64,000 nucleotides of DNA from Lonicera japonica (GCA_021464415.1 JAKCWG010000921.1:610734-674733); one strand, 5' to 3'. Positions 1 through 11,221 are shown, numbered from the stretch's first letter. Numbers and translations: made by a program. The notes: generated from the letters alone by a model not told the origin.

Positions 1-1227
1 AAGCACCTTCTTCCATGCTGGTATGCTTTTATTTGCAAGCACTCTAGCAATAGTTGTAATTGCAAGCGGCAAACCCCCACATTCTTTCAAGATGTCTTCT
101 GCTATCGAAAATAAATCGGTGTCACCAGGGTGAATTCTTGCCGTCTCTTGAAAAAGGTTACGTGCTTCTTCCATCTCCAACACATTGATAGGGTAAGTTT
201 TATCAGTTCTCATTTGATCACAAACATCTTTCTCCCGTGAAGTCAATAAGATTTTACAAATGTTGTGATCATTTGAAGATATGATTCCAACTTGATCCAA
301 ATCGAGACTCTTCCAAACATCATCTAATATTATGAGAATCTTTTTAGGCTTATCGTTTGGCCCTTTCTGAGTCAGTCTATTGCGTAGCCGACCAGCTCTT
401 GCAAATGAACATTGCTCTTCAAGCCTCAGACCCAACAATTCCGCAATATCACCCTGAACCTTTTTCAAGTCTGGTTTTTGGCTGACAACTACCATGACAA
501 GCTCGTCAAAAATACCCTCTTTTCTTACCTTCTCAAAAACTTCTTTGGCCATGGTCGTCTTTCCAACTCCACCCATACCCCATATTCCGATTGTGCGAAC
601 CTTATCGTCTTTGATAGCTTTCATAAGATCTTTCATAATCAATGATCTTGACTCAAAGCCCCCAAAACCATCCCTAGATGTCGATGGTCGACATCCTGTA
701 TAAATGGTTGGTGAAGCATCAGATGCCTCTTGTATTCCATCTCCTTGAACCCCACCATCAACTGGAGTCTCCACCACCATTTGACGAGTATGTACTATCC
801 CTATTGGTGTTTGATCGTAGGCCACCCGCTCAAACTTCCCTTCATCTAAGAGTTCGGCAAGATTTTGAGTTTGCTTCGAGGCTTTCCTGCTCAGCAAGTA
901 ACGTGACTTTATATTCAGACACCATCCATTCAAACACCCCTTCCCAACTTCTTCTTTGTCTTCGAGGATTTTTTGTGCTGCTACCTCGATCAAGTTCACA
1001 CTTGTCAGCCATGTAGTAACATCAGCTTTAACAATTTTACAATTTCTCGTGGCCGCATCAACCTCTCCTTGCTCCCCGTGTCTCTTGTCTTTTAGCTTCT
1101 CAACTTGGCTTCTCATATTTTGAATATTCCTATTGTAACAAAGTAGGTAGCCAAATTGTCTCCCGATGGGAGCCACCAAATATTCCACAATTTTTCCCAC
1201 GACAGAACCTGCAATGTCCACAGCCAT
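1..1227 (-). CDS. CC-NBS-LRR disease resistance protein, N-terminal 409 codons (partial, runs off left edge)
   Basis: The minus strand is open without a stop from ATG at 1227 to the window edge. The first ~150 residues are a coiled-coil region of the RPS2/RPS5 type (starts MAVDIAGSVVGKIVEYL). The NB-ARC core follows: P-loop GMGGVGKTT near residues 217-225, kinase-2 LIILDDVW near 296-304, RNBS-B KILLTSRE near 323-331, and GLPLA near 383-387. There is no TIR domain. Family members are intracellular ATP/ADP switches that sense pathogen effectors and trigger immunity; the MHD motif and LRRs that would set specificity lie beyond the edge. The start is chosen because it is the first in-frame ATG, it matches the usual N-terminus of the family, and it sits 37 bases after a good splice acceptor. 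The visible part has no frameshift or damaged motif, so an active gene is likely, although the missing 3' part could hold a break. Confidence 0.94.
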   Translation of the reverse strand, partial: MAVDIAGSVVGKIVEYLVAPIGRQFGYLLCYNRNIQNMRSQVEKLKDKRHGEQGEVDAATRNCKIVKADVTTWLTSVNLIEVAAQKILEDKEEVGKGCLNGWCLNIKSRYLLSRKASKQTQNLAELLDEGKFERVAYDQTPIGIVHTRQMVVETPVDGGVQGDGIQEASDASPTIYTGCRPSTSRDGFGGFESRSLIMKDLMKAIKDDKVRTIGIWGMGGVGKTTMAKEVFEKVRKEGIFDELVMVVVSQKPDLKKVQGDIAELLGLRLEEQCSFARAGRLRNRLTQKGPNDKPKKILIILDDVWKSLDLDQVGIISSNDHNICKILLTSREKDVCDQMRTDKTYPINVLEMEEARNLFQETARIHPGDTDLFSIAEDILKECGGLPLAITTIARVLANKSIPAWKKVL

Positions 1228-1270
1228 TCTTCCTTTTGTAAAATCTTTGTTCGCTACTTTAGGCCTGAAT
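1228..1270 (-). other. 5' leader and splice acceptor of the NBS-LRR gene
   Basis: Reading the minus strand, TTGTGTTTACATTCAG ends at 1265 and is a good 3' splice site: pyrimidine-rich tract followed by CAG. It leaves a 37-base leader (1264-1228) before the ATG. This implies at least one leader exon farther upstream, at higher coordinates. The three exon-like modules at 7.6, 11.2 and 12.6 kb are candidates. The acceptor is inferred from sequence only. Confidence 0.5.
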
Positions 1271-3095
1271 GTAAACACAATAACAATGAGTTAAAGAAAT
1301 GAAGGGAAAAAATGAAAGAAAAGAACAGCATTTATGGTATTAAGAAGTTACATATGAGAAAAGCATGTCAAATTAGTAGGAAGGCTCAGTGTGTTGGAAT
1401 TCTGGTACGTACCGGTTTGGTTCTTTTAGGTTATACATATATGCCTACTCCGATTAGTAATGAGTTTATGATGTACCAAGAAATTGGTATATTTTGGAAT
1501 GCTAATTTATACTTTAGAGAGCATATATGATTACTAATATTTGTATTTTTAGTGATTTTCAGCTGTTAGAAAAGCATTGGAGAAAATTAAGATAAATAGA
1601 TAAATTAAAGTAAGTGAAGACACCTAAAGTGGTTCAATACTTCTGGAAGCATAATTTTTTACTCGGAACTCCAAATTATGCGATTCTTGAGTCCTTTTTG
1701 GAGAGAATTTCGAGAGCTGCAACTTTACATTTCAGCATTTTTTCAAATTCAGCCATCTCGATGTCCAAAATTACGACACAAAATACAACAATTAAAAAAA
1801 TGGCAAAAATTTATTATATTCAATTATGGGCCCATTCATGCATTTTGCTATTAATATTAAACAAGCCCGGCCACCTAAAAGGCCCAAGTTATATTTAATT
1901 GATTCAATTGTACGTGTTTATGCCAATTTACTCTACTAATTTATAATACTTTAATAATGTTAAATACAATTCTTCCTATTTGATGTCTATTTTAATTGAT
2001 AAAAATAAAGTTGGATTCACACTACTTCTTAGTTGAATTCACCTTATGATTTGTTAAAGATGATATATGGTGTGTTTTGACGAATTTAGTAAGTGTTTTG
2101 AACTTATAAATAAGTTTGACTATGGAAAAATTGTAATTGGGTTTTTTAAATTAATTAAACTTAAATTACTTTATTTTTCGCAAATAATAAAGTCGAGAGA
2201 CCAAATTATTACAAGACAAGAGTATAGTTTATGAGCATGAATATTTAAGAATATGATGTTAAATATATGACTCCGACACCCTGATCAATTAATTCATTAA
2301 TTTTGTTATTACCCTTAATGTTATTTAATTTAGTTCAATTAATCTAGTTTACTTGCTTTGCTTTACTTTATTTAATTTGCTTTATTTAATTTATTTAATT
2401 TCCGCAAACTTTTCTAATTAGATTAGCAGTTTAGTAAAAGATTAACAAGATAATTATAAAACATATTGTTTGAGCCTCTGAAGAATCGACCTTTCTGGCG
2501 CGCGATACAATCAACTGATTGGTGCATTTGCAAGTATTAAAATTTTATCACAATAGTTTACACGTTAATTAATTATATTTTTGGCTATTGGTATGGGTCA
2601 TATTAAGATTAATCGGATTTTATTTAAGCTAGTATATAAATACACCTAGGGTTATGATCCCCTAGTCTAATTATTATACGTTATATTCCTTTTTCCCAGT
2701 ACTCCGAGATTCTGACGTTTCCTACAAACCTAATCAAGTTTCCACGCTTTATGATATCATGGATAAATGTATGCTTCTTGAAGATTAATCTCTTAAGAAA
2801 TAGACATGATTAAGATTAATAAAAACTTATATAATTTGAGAGAGGACTTTTTTACCAACTATTAGAGATACGGGAAATGAGGTAAAAAGTTTTTGCGTGA
2901 CAATGTTTTTCGCAAAAAACCAACGAATAATATTTTTTTTACAAATAAGGATCTCATCATTATCATTTTGAAATAAAGGCTTGTTTATTAATTGTGTTTT
3001 AAAATAAGGGATTTGACCGAGTGCAAACTTAACTTTGTACAAAATTAATGTGTTTTATTCAAACTTAACTTTTGCAAATTTGTTTTGCACAATGT
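1271..3095. other. AT-rich non-coding DNA 5' of the NBS-LRR gene
   Basis: I see no credible coding region; the short open frames have no family resemblance and atypical composition. Around 2460-2545 the phrasing (a short GC-rich stretch with a GGATTCGACC-like segment, then ATTGGTGCATTTGCA) recalls the end of Gypsy LTRs, compare 40911-41012. It is too degraded to assign. Confidence 0.5.
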
Positions 3096-3099
3096 GTTT

Positions 3100-3450
3100 A
3101 AATTTTTCTAACAAATATATTCTTATATTTTATTCATAAAACTTTAAAATAACGTCAAATAAATACAAATACATAGTAATGCTTTAAAAAATAAGGAGTG
3201 TAAACTTAATTTTCCATAACTCCGAAAAAATTAGTATGTATATTTTATTAATAAATAAGTTTTGAATACGTAATTTGTTAAAATTATTCTAAAGTATTGT
3301 CAATTAAACACTTAATTATAGTAATATATGCCAAAAAACATGTAGTACAAACTTAATTTTGCATGATTCCATAAAAAAATACAATTTAAAAATCTTCAAC
3401 AAAGTTAACTTCTCTTTTTAGAATTTGGTCAAATACAGACTCTTAATTTA
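3100..3450 (+). repeat. Inverted dispersed repeat, copy 1 (partner at 17935-18250)
   Basis: This stretch matches the reverse complement of 17935-18250 over about 300 bp. Shared landmarks in order include a segment around AACGTCAAATAAATACAAAT, then AATAAGGAGTGTAAACTTAA, then TTAATAAATAAGTTTTGAAT, then TTTGGTCAAATACAGACTC. Neither copy codes for protein. The two copies face each other across about 14.5 kb. The family is not recognised. Confidence 0.75.
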
Positions 3451-3807
3451 CCAAATATTATTCTCTAGTTTTTTTGCAGAAAACTTTTTCAAATAAGACT
3501 TATTTTTCAATATCCCGATAAGGATATTCTTGTATATATATATTAAATTTATTAAAGAATAAAGATTGATGCTAAACGAAAAAAATAAAGAAGCCGAATT
3601 AAAATTTCGGAGAAACTTTGGACCACTCAAATCCCATTCTTTAAAAATCCTCATTAGATATAATTTGACCTTATATGAGTACAAAGGTTTGGTGGGAATT
3701 AAGATGGAAGAACTTTTTACAAAAAAATCTTTTCTTTTAACCCCTGTTGTTATTTTTTTTTTATTTTTTTTTTTTTCATCCCTACATGATTATTGTTCAC
3801 ATTATTG
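3451..3807. other. Non-coding AT-rich spacer
   Basis: No gene is visible. Two opposed short frames overlap here (3448-3684 minus and 3566-3808 plus) and read as low-complexity shadows. A long T-run lies near 3750-3778. Confidence 0.5.
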
Positions 3808-4340
3808 AAAGGTTTGGATCAAGTATGATTTGTCAAAATTAGAGTAAGAAACTAGAATTCTGGAAGGGGTTCCCATACCGGTATGCTAGACTCCAAACTG
3901 CCATGAATCTAAAATTGCGGCATGCATCAAGGTGAAAGATAAATAAATTGAAACAATGAGTTGTGAAATTAACCTACATCACATAAATTTATTTCATTTG
4001 GAATATTAAGATGCAGGTGTTTGTTATTTATACGAGTAATAATTAACCCTAAGGAATGTTATTGTTTGGCCAAATAACATGAACACCTGTAGTAATAAAT
4101 ATGAGATGAATGTCAAGTTTTTTCATGTGAATAATAAGTTGGCTTAAATGAAAGCTTATTATTTGATAGGATTTGTATTTTTATATATTTGATTAAAAAA
4201 TTAGGTTCTCTCACGCTTGCGAGGTAGTGTAAATCACAGATCAACGAATTATACGATTAGTGTGTGCTTGCACCTGCAGACATGGATGCTAATTTGAATA
4301 AGCCCAGCCGAGCAGGCTCTGGTTTGCATCCAGAGATGTT
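3808..4340 (+). repeat. Copia-type retrotransposon leader relic, related to 62931-63530
   Basis: The plus strand here matches the minus strand of about 62970-63530. Shared blocks include AAAGGTTTGGATCA, GGAATATTAAGATG, TTATTGTTTGGCC, AATAATA and TTTTTCATGTGAATAATA, in the same order. In the 63-kb copy these lie between the lost 5' LTR and gag of the old Copia element, so this piece is inferred to be an untranslated leader of the same family. A short frame starting MDANLNKPSRAGSG at about 4281 may be the remnant start of its gag. No LTR is seen beside it. Confidence 0.6.
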
Positions 4341-5029
4341 TCATATTTTTTAGTTAATGCCTTACTAATTCAACATAATGTTTTGATGGATATATATTGA
4401 TGATCATCCTCTTCCATTCTGCACACTTAGATACCCTGAAGTTTCATATGCTACACATAGGTTCCTACATATATATTTTTTCCAAAAAATACCCCATATA
4501 TTGTAAAAAAAATTCGTCCATCCCTGAGTCCAACATCAAATGTTTCCTAATTCTTTTTAAGTAGTTACTTTGAGATATGTAGATATATACTAAATGATGG
4601 ACTACATAATGAACCAAACTTATTAAGTGAAACATGGCTTTTTTCAATGTACATTTTCAAATGGAGTTGATTTTATGCGTCATAATCTTTGGAATGAATT
4701 CAATATTTAGTTAGTTTATGAAATTTAGTAAATGAACAAAATTACCAGATTGAAACCGAAATAAATACTATAAAAGATTTATGTAAAGTGTGCTTTCTTG
4801 CATTTAACTATGAAGGTAGCCTTAGCAAGTGATAAGAAATTGGAGGGTTAACATGCGTGAAAATGTGAGGTGAATGGATAAGGGATAAAGGATTCCATGG
4901 CTTTGATGAAAGGTATTTTTTTAAACAGTTGTAATGAAAGATATGTAAAGGATAAATTAGACTATGAGAAGTGTTACTACTAATTTATTTGAAGCATCAA
5001 TTCATATTTCTTGACCCTTTGCTAAAGTG
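4341..5029. other. Non-coding spacer
   Basis: No coding region, RNA gene or clear repeat is recognised here. Confidence 0.45.
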
Positions 5030-5037
5030 ATGGTTAA

Positions 5038-5737
5038 CAGGGGTGGAGCCAAGAGTCGGCTAAAAAAAATAAAAAATATATATATATATAATAGTGTAGG
5101 GGTTTTTGTGCGAAAAATTAAAGTTTAAGGTTTATTAAAGTAATGAATTAAAATCCTATGAAAGTAAGTATGGGCTATACTTAACAATTGAAAAGGCACC
5201 AAACTTTAATGAAAAAGTCAAGGGACTTTGGCCAAAACAAGATCATTATTCCTTGGTTGATAGATTAATTCGTCTCGTATTGACTCTTTCGGTCTCCACA
5301 GCATCAACGGAACATGCATTTTCAGCTATGAAACTTATGAAAATAGTTCTTTGTAACAAAATGGATGATGATTACCTTGAAGATTACAAGATACTCACAA
5401 TTAAAATAAAGCTTGTTAAAGACATTAATTTGGATTTGCTCATAGATTTACAAAAGGATTGTAGGGTTCAACTTCATTAGATTATATGATGTATTTTTTT
5501 GTGTAACATGTGACTAAATATAGCAAAAAACACCCTTTGCCTATTTTAAATCTCTAATTATGATATGCTATTATATAAGTGTTTAGTATTTGCATTTGTT
5601 TCATTCAAATTAGTATTTATTTTTTATTGTTTTTAAGTCAATATTTGGTAAATACTTTAAAATAACCCCCAAAAAAGATTTTTTGCGGGCGATTTTAGCC
5701 TAGCCCGCCCCATGGATAAATCTTAGCTACGCCACTT
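5038..5737 (+). mobile_element. hAT-type DNA transposon relic (about 700 bp) with target-site duplication
   Basis: The element starts CAGGGGTGGAGCC and ends with a matching degraded inverted terminus (TTAGCTACGCCACTT), the layout of plant hAT ends. It is flanked by ATGGTTAAC at 5030-5038 and 5738-5746, which gives an 8-bp duplication once the terminal C is counted in the element. Inside is the C-terminal end of an hAT transposase (5253-5480). The element is internally deleted: the DDE region and BED zinc finger are gone, so it cannot move itself. Confidence 0.8.
5253..5480 (+). pseudogene. hAT transposase C-terminal dimerisation domain fragment
   Basis: The 75-residue frame reads RLIRLVLTLSVSTASTEHAF and continues SAMKLMK, the hallmark of the hAT family C-terminal dimerisation region (TLPVSTATTERAFSAMK-like in intact members). 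Similarity extends a few codons upstream of the ATG, so this ATG is not the original start. In intact elements the domain mediates transposase multimerisation. Only this tail survives, so no activity is expected. Confidence 0.85.
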
Positions 5738-5746
5738 ATGGTTAAC

Positions 5747-6029
5747 ATGAGCATTCACTATGTTTGGTTGAAATTTATCTTAAAATGTCTCGTTATTATG
5801 TGGTGATGCTACCCCACTTATTAATCCTTATTGAGTTTTACAATTTTCTCATGGGAGATTAATGGGTGCAGCCCAGCCCATTACCTACCTCACAGGATGG
5901 GTGCAGCCCAAGTGCATCAAGTACAACAATAAAAATAATATATTAAAAATAATTACCTGAATCAAACTAAGCCCAAGTTGTATCTTTCACAACAGCGCCC
6001 AAAGTAATTATATAGAAAATACACTGGAC
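5747..6029. other. Spacer with a leader-exon-like module on the minus strand
   Basis: Minus-strand CTTAGTTTGATTCAG ends at 5957 and is followed by GTAATTATT, a plausible splice donor. A near copy occurs at 7776-7800 (minus), also followed by GTAATTAC. A short direct repeat GGGTGCAGCCCA occurs twice between 5865 and 5912. There is no protein-coding signal. Confidence 0.4.
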
Positions 6030-6399
6030 AAAAGTAAAAGGGAGCAAATTAGATGATGATGATGCTGCTGTTGATGCTGCATGGATCCATTTTATAGAAT
6101 TATCTCAACTTTCGAAAAAGAAAGAGTGCCTGAGCATAATTTGTATTACCAAACAAAACCCATTATATGATTAGAGATCATTTTTTGCAGTTTATAAAGT
6201 TAAAATAAATAAACGTACTTGTAAGTGATTAAATTCATTTAATTGTTGAAATATATATTTAGATATATTAGTTTGTGTATAGTTTTTGTAAAAATGGCGT
6301 GGTTGTTAATCTAAATTTTTACCCATTCATGTCATCCATCAAATTACTTTGGCCAAAACAAAAATTTTAAAAAAAACAATGATATTATTCAAATAGAAC

Positions 6400-6890
6400 C
6401 AAGATAACCAAGAAATCATATGTATTACATAGAGGTCAGGAGATTCATGTTTAGAAGGAAAAAAAATATAAAGTAAAAATCCAACAAAATGTTCAAATGA
6501 ATTTAGGAAAAGCCCTACTTAAAAGTAAATGTTAAGATTTTTTTTTATTTTTTTTATAAGTTTATCCCTAAAGCAAGGCTGGGTGAATGTAGCATACCAA
6601 TGAGTTAGCCCCTTTTCTCAATGTTAACAAAGTTTACTTGACGAAGTTAGATTTAATTATATACCCTGTAATAAAAATAAAAAATAAACATACATAAAAA
6701 TAAAAACTAAGTTATTAAAACATGCTATCTTTTGGAAACTTTGAAGAGTAACATCCAAAGAAGCTATTAGAGATGCCTGTGCAAGTGGGTTAACCTAGTG
6801 ATAAAAGTGCATACTTAGATCTGAGAGATCCCAGGTTCCGGTGTGGGGTGGGGTGGGTGGAATTTTCTTTGTTATTATAGTAACACTAAT
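6400..6890 (+). repeat. Triplicated module, copy A, with two opposed SINE-like tRNA-derived parts
   Basis: Begins AACCAAGAAATCATATGTATTACATAGAGGTCAGGAG and ends TTTTCTTTGTTATTATAG. The same order of blocks recurs at 6895-7465 and 11975-12490. A minus-strand tRNA-like head (GGGGCTAACTCATTGGTA) lies near 6600-6580, and a plus-strand head (GGGTTAACCTAGTGATAAAA then GATCCCAGGTTCCGG) near 6787-6842. These resemble pol III A and B boxes. No tRNA gene is claimed. Confidence 0.65.
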
Positions 6891-6894
6891 CTTA

Positions 6895-7465
6895 ATTATT
6901 TAAATAAAACCAAGAAATCATCTGTATTACATAGAGGTTAGGATATTCATATTTAAAGTAAAAATCCAACAAAGGGTCACATGAATTTAGGAAAAGCCCT
7001 ACTTAAGAGCAAATGTTAATTTTTTTATATTTTTTTAGTCTCTCCCTTAACCTACAATTCTACAAACAAAGAAACCCCCACCCCATAAGTCAAAGCTTTG
7101 ACCTCAAGGCAAAGGTTGATATTACCAACCACTGGGCTGCCCCTCTCCTCAATGTTAAAAAATTTTACTTTGAAAAATCTATATTTAATATATACCATAT
7201 AATAAAATAAAAAATAAACAAAAATAAAAATAACATTCGATAATACAGTAAAAACTAAGTTATTAAAACATGATATATATATATATATATATACTTTGAA
7301 AACTTTCAAGAGTAACATTCATAGAAGTTATTGGAGATGCTCATGCAAGTAGGTTAGTCTAATGGTAAAAACGCATACTGAGATCTGAGAGATCCCAAGT
7401 TTTTGTCTAGGGTTGGGTGGGGTGGGGGGAATTTTCTTTGTTATTATAATAACAAGGAAGAGACA
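6895..7465 (+). repeat. Triplicated module, copy B, with two opposed SINE-like parts
   Basis: Second copy of the module, directly adjoining the first. The minus-strand head near 7143-7100 is the best preserved of its kind (GGCAGCCCAGTGGTTGG, a good A box). The plus-strand head is near 7347-7405. An (AT)n run at 7272-7292 is unique to this copy. The open frames over this stretch are shadows of repeat sequence. Confidence 0.65.
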
Positions 7466-7557
7466 TAAACCTTCCCTTCTTAGTTAAAAATAAAAAATTT
7501 AAATGCTCTCATAAGACAACAAAATTGAGAAGAAAAAAAAATGCTTACACAACTCAC

Positions 7558-7614
7558 AAGAAGATCACTGAGTAGTGCAACCGAAGATGAAGCCGCTTTT
7601 TGATCGAAAGTTCT
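7558..7614 (-). other. Leader-exon-like module, copy 1 (candidate 5' UTR exon of the NBS-LRR gene)
   Basis: On the minus strand GATTGTACAG (acceptor) precedes 57 bases containing AGCGGCTTCATCTTCGGTTG, followed by GTGAGTTGTG (donor). The same exon-like unit with flanking splice signals occurs at 11157-11221 and 12589-12645. It is GC-richer than its surroundings and contains no long frame, as a leader exon would. It points towards the NBS-LRR gene, whose own leader begins with a splice acceptor at 1265. Transcription is inferred only. Confidence 0.4.
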
Positions 7615-7914
7615 CTGTACAATCCAAAAATATTAATCAGCAAACATAAACACATACACGCGCAATCTTGCACATAATTACATATATGCAAGAATCACAA
7701 ACAAAATCAAAACATCTAATTGCTTATGACTCTTATATTAATAGCTAAAGAATGGACAAAATTGAAAGTAATTACTTGAATCAAATTAAGCCAAGTTGTA
7801 AATTTTACAACAACATAGAGTAAAGATGCAGAGAAAAGAGATATATATATAGAGAGAGAAAGAGAGACTAGTTAGGCTTAGGGTGTTTTGTACTTAAATA
7901 TCCAAAGTTTTATC

Positions 7915-8025
7915 ATAATAAGTCTCTCCCCTGAACTCTCGGATAACCAGGGTTCAAGTCTCATCCGCTGTAATTAAGCAACTCCCTTTCCCCATCCTCT
8001 TAGGAGTAGAAATTTCATGTGTTCC
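7915..8025 (+). repeat. SINE-like fragment with B-box sequence
   Basis: AACCAGGGTTCAAGTCTCAT near 7947 resembles a pol III B box (GGTTCAANTC) and is followed by a pyrimidine-rich tail, as in tRNA-derived plant SINEs. The A-box half is poor. A (T)CTCTCCC block upstream is shared with the modules at 7040 and 12130. Confidence 0.4.
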
Positions 8026-8262
8026 AAAAAAAAAGAAGAAAGAAAGTAAGAAAGAAAATGTCAGAGAGAAAAAAAAAAGTGAAGTATTATACCAAAAATG
8101 CCCGCTTCGCCAGACCAAAGATCTCATTTTTTTCCCCTTAATTTCCTAATCATTGTCAATCAAACGCTTTGCTATCAAATGACAATTACCATGAAACTCC
8201 AATTATTACAAGTACACTGATCCGAGATATAAGTTCCGATGATAACCCATCACTCTCCTAGT

Positions 8263-8640
8263 ATGAACAGAGCTCCTCGAAATGATGATTTTGATTTTGA
8301 GGAATTTGAGGGTTCTTCTTGGAGTTACAGGAATCATCAAAAGAGAAATGAAGAACAGAGGATTAATGGTGATGAAGAGTTATCATTATTGAGTGATTTT
8401 CAATTAAAGAGTGATGAGTGTTTTTACTTCGATGATCAAGAAAGAAAGAAAGTGAGCATTTGCCTACAAGTAATTATTCCAAAAGATTGAGAAATGGAGA
8501 TTTGGATTTGAGGGAAAGAGAGGAGGCTACTGATTGGATTACAAAGATTTACCACCCATTTCAATTTTCGACCTTTGTGTGCATATTTATCTATAAACTA
8601 ATTCCAGTCTTTAATGTTTTGGTTGTAGTTAATTAAGATT
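8263..8640 (+). pseudogene. Broken coding scrap of unknown family (possible cyclin-like), copy 1
   Basis: From ATG at 8263 the frame reads MNRAPRNDDFDFEEFEGSSW and is acidic, ending with stop at 8488-8490. A one-frame shift near 8470 allows it to continue as RLRNGDLDLREREEATDWIT and KIYHPFQF. The pattern REEAxDWIxKI followed by xFS recalls the start of the D-type cyclin box, but the hallmark LAVNYLDRF is absent, so I do not assign a function. The composition (serine/acidic, few rare codons) looks like former coding DNA. The second half is repeated at 12749-12900. It could also be exon 1 of a gene whose remainder is lost. Confidence 0.35.
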
Positions 8641-9900
8641 TATATTTATTTATTTAATAAAAATAAAATTTGTAAACAAATTTTATATACGAATAATAAT
8701 CATCTAAAAGCAATGAATGGTAAAAGAGTGTATAAAATATGATATAATCAATAAAATTGTATATTATTATTTTCAAATGTAATATTTTGACGGAATTTTT
8801 AATGAAATTTGTTAAGAACAATGTAATTTTTTATTAATATCTTATGTTGATGAAAAATTTAATATTATTTAATTTTTTTCTTTTATTGACGAAACTTTAT
8901 CGCATGTGTTTTAATAAACTTACCCTACCAGTGGAGTGAAGTACAAGATATTTTAAAGAATTGATTAACTGAGAAGAAATTATTCTCACAGTGGAAAAAA
9001 AAAAAAAAATTGTGTGTGCATTTCCGAACACCCATTAAAACTATAAATGGGTACAAAATATTAATATGTAAAAAAAAAAAAAAAGGAGGAACGAGATCTG
9101 ATTATTGTAAAATTTTGGGTAGCAAAATACAAATTGCCCATAGGTTTAGGCCCAAGTCAAGCCACATTCAATTAAAAGATGATTTATATTATTGAATTGT
9201 GATGGGTCCCGGTGTATAATAATGAGGTCTCTGCTTTTCAAAAAGAAAACAATGATCCAATTGGTTGCTTTCAAAAAATGAAAATGTCTTTAGATTATAT
9301 TATTTTTCCTATGCAATAAGTCTATTAAAAAAAATTAAAAAATCACATGAATGATTAGATTACATTATAATTTATAAGATAATAATATTAGTGCTTCACA
9401 TAAAATATTCTAATATTCTAATATTCTAAAATTATTCTTGGTGATTAAAGTATCAAAAAAGACCTATATAAAGTATCACTATAGATAATTTTAAAGTGGT
9501 AAAATATCTTTGTCGACTGCTAATATCATTACCCTATAATTTATACTCTATCCTTTATAAAGTTAAATAAAATGTAATAATATTAACATTTCACAAAAAA
9601 GTATAATAATAATTTAAAGTTATTTTTTCGGTAAAAAAATATCACAAAATATCCATATAAAGTGTGATGATTTTGAAGTAGTAAAATATTTTTTAAAAAG
9701 TGCTAGTATCATTACTCTTAAATAAATAAATAAATGTAATTATTACATTCATTTTATTTGTATCAAATTAATAATTTAATTTTGATTTTAGTAGTTCTTA
9801 CAAAAAATTAATTTAATTTTAATATAATCAATAAGTAAAAATAAAATTTATTATTTTTATTCTATTGATGATTTTCTCTCTCCAGCAACAAGCACCACCT
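8641..9900. other. AT-rich non-coding DNA within duplicate copy 1
   Basis: No coding region is visible. The stretch is collinear with about 12900-14450 in the second duplicate. Poly-A runs at 8996-9009 and 9070-9083 are typical low-complexity sequence. Confidence 0.5.
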
Positions 9901-9990
9901 CATGTTGATGATAAGGCTGAGTATTCATCCTCTTATTCTTTGAGCTCTTGTTCCACCTGACCCTTAATTAATCATAGCTTAGGTACACTT

Positions 9991-11156
9991 TGTGGGTCAC
10001 TTCCACATTTATATCAAAACAAATTTATATATTACAAAAGAAAAAGAAAAAAAAATATGTTCTAAAAGATTTTTTTGTAATTATTTCTATGTTAGTAGAA
10101 TGTGACTAATATATAGGATTTTTATTAATATTTCTATGTGTGAAAATGATAATAAAAATTTTCTATATGACATGTAAAAATTTAATTCGATACCATAAAA
10201 TCCACTAATGTAAGATTTTTAATACAAGATATCAAATAAAATGGTGATAAAAATTCCTGGACACATTCGATAGATTGAAAAAATAAAAATTGCTATCCGA
10301 GATTATTACATTTATAACGAGTTCCTTTCTTGTGGTCCCTTCTGTTAATGCTTTTAAAACCTTGGGCCCTCCTTGTTTTGCTTTTATAAAAAATCTTTAA
10401 AACATTATTTCCAAAAAAAACAAAATCATTCGAAGATTTAAATTTTTAATTTTTTTTTGATATCCTTGGCTTTCTAGGCTCTACTCCAATTAATCCCACA
10501 AAGTTCTAGCGCTTATCGGCCTAGAGACGCTACAATGTCTCGAAGAATCTTGATATTGCGGAAAATTAAAATTGAGATACTGTGCCTAACCACACAATCT
10601 CAAGTACACCCTTACTGCTGAAACAAACTATTGTGGTTATTTTAAAGATTTTATTTTTGATCATCTTGTGATCACGATGAGCATTTTTGCGATGTTTGTG
10701 ACGACGACTGTCGAAATGCCATTCCTATGATCCATCTCTTCACGAAAGTTTGGGCTGTACTAGGAACACCCATTTAAATTAAGAGAATCCTTCTAAAGTC
10801 CCCAATTAAAAGCCACATCAGCAAAATGGCTCTAAAAGGATCAGAAGAGACTATTTAACATGAAGATCAGAGTTTCTCTTCGAACATTACTTTCCATTTT
10901 TTTTATTATATATGATGTCAGTTAAAAAGTGCTCTTCTTTTTAAATTTGAGGTAAAGAGTTTTGTTTTGTTAAAAAAATAGATTTGAAATGTCACTTATA
11001 ATTACTTGAAGATATGTCATAAAAATTACTTTTCAAAATGTCACGTAGGTCCACTGTCCACAAAGTAAACATTGAGAGTAACATTTAAAGAGACTATTAG
11101 AGATACTCTTTTAAAAAAAACAAAACAAAAAAAATAAAAACCCTTACACACCTCAC
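9991..11156. other. Spacer between the two segmental duplicates
   Basis: No gene or recognised element. A GC-richer block at 10460-10740 has no long frame and is not recognised. Confidence 0.45.
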
Positions 11157-11221
11157 AACAAGATCACTAGCTGGCAGCTTGGCACGGTCAAAGATGAAGG
11201 CGCTTTTCAATTGGAAGTTCC
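11157..11221 (-). other. Leader-exon-like module, copy 3 (diverged)
   Basis: Diverged copy of the 7558-7614 unit, lying outside the two large duplicates. On the minus strand it is preceded by GAAGTAG (acceptor-like) and followed by GTGAGGTGTG (donor-like). Similarity continues about 120 bp upstream (compare 11225-11345 with 7620-7745), so the copied unit is larger than the exon. Confidence 0.35.

Larger units (their letters stand above)
6030..9990 (+). repeat. Segmental duplication, copy 1
   Basis: Long collinear similarity links this segment to about 11645-15060. Shared landmarks in order: AAACCCATTATATGATTAGA (6160s / 11770s), GCCCTACTT (6511 / 12094), the leader-exon module (7558 / 12589), the REREEATDWITK-like coding scrap (8510 / 12780), GGAGGAA...AAATTTTGGGTAGCAAAATAC (9090 / 13640), and CACCTCA...GATGATAAG (9897 / 14450). 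Copy 1 carries a module at 6400-7465 twice in tandem, where copy 2 has it once. The two copies differ by many substitutions and indels, so the event is not recent. Confidence 0.85.

Noticed and set aside
1614..1898. 94-codon plus-strand frame upstream of the NBS-LRR gene
   Set aside because: AT-rich chance frame with no domain or coding texture.
2460..2545. Possible Gypsy LTR end / primer site
   Set aside because: Only vague similarity to LTR-end phrasing, no partner LTR, no TSD; mentioned as a possibility in the spacer entry only.
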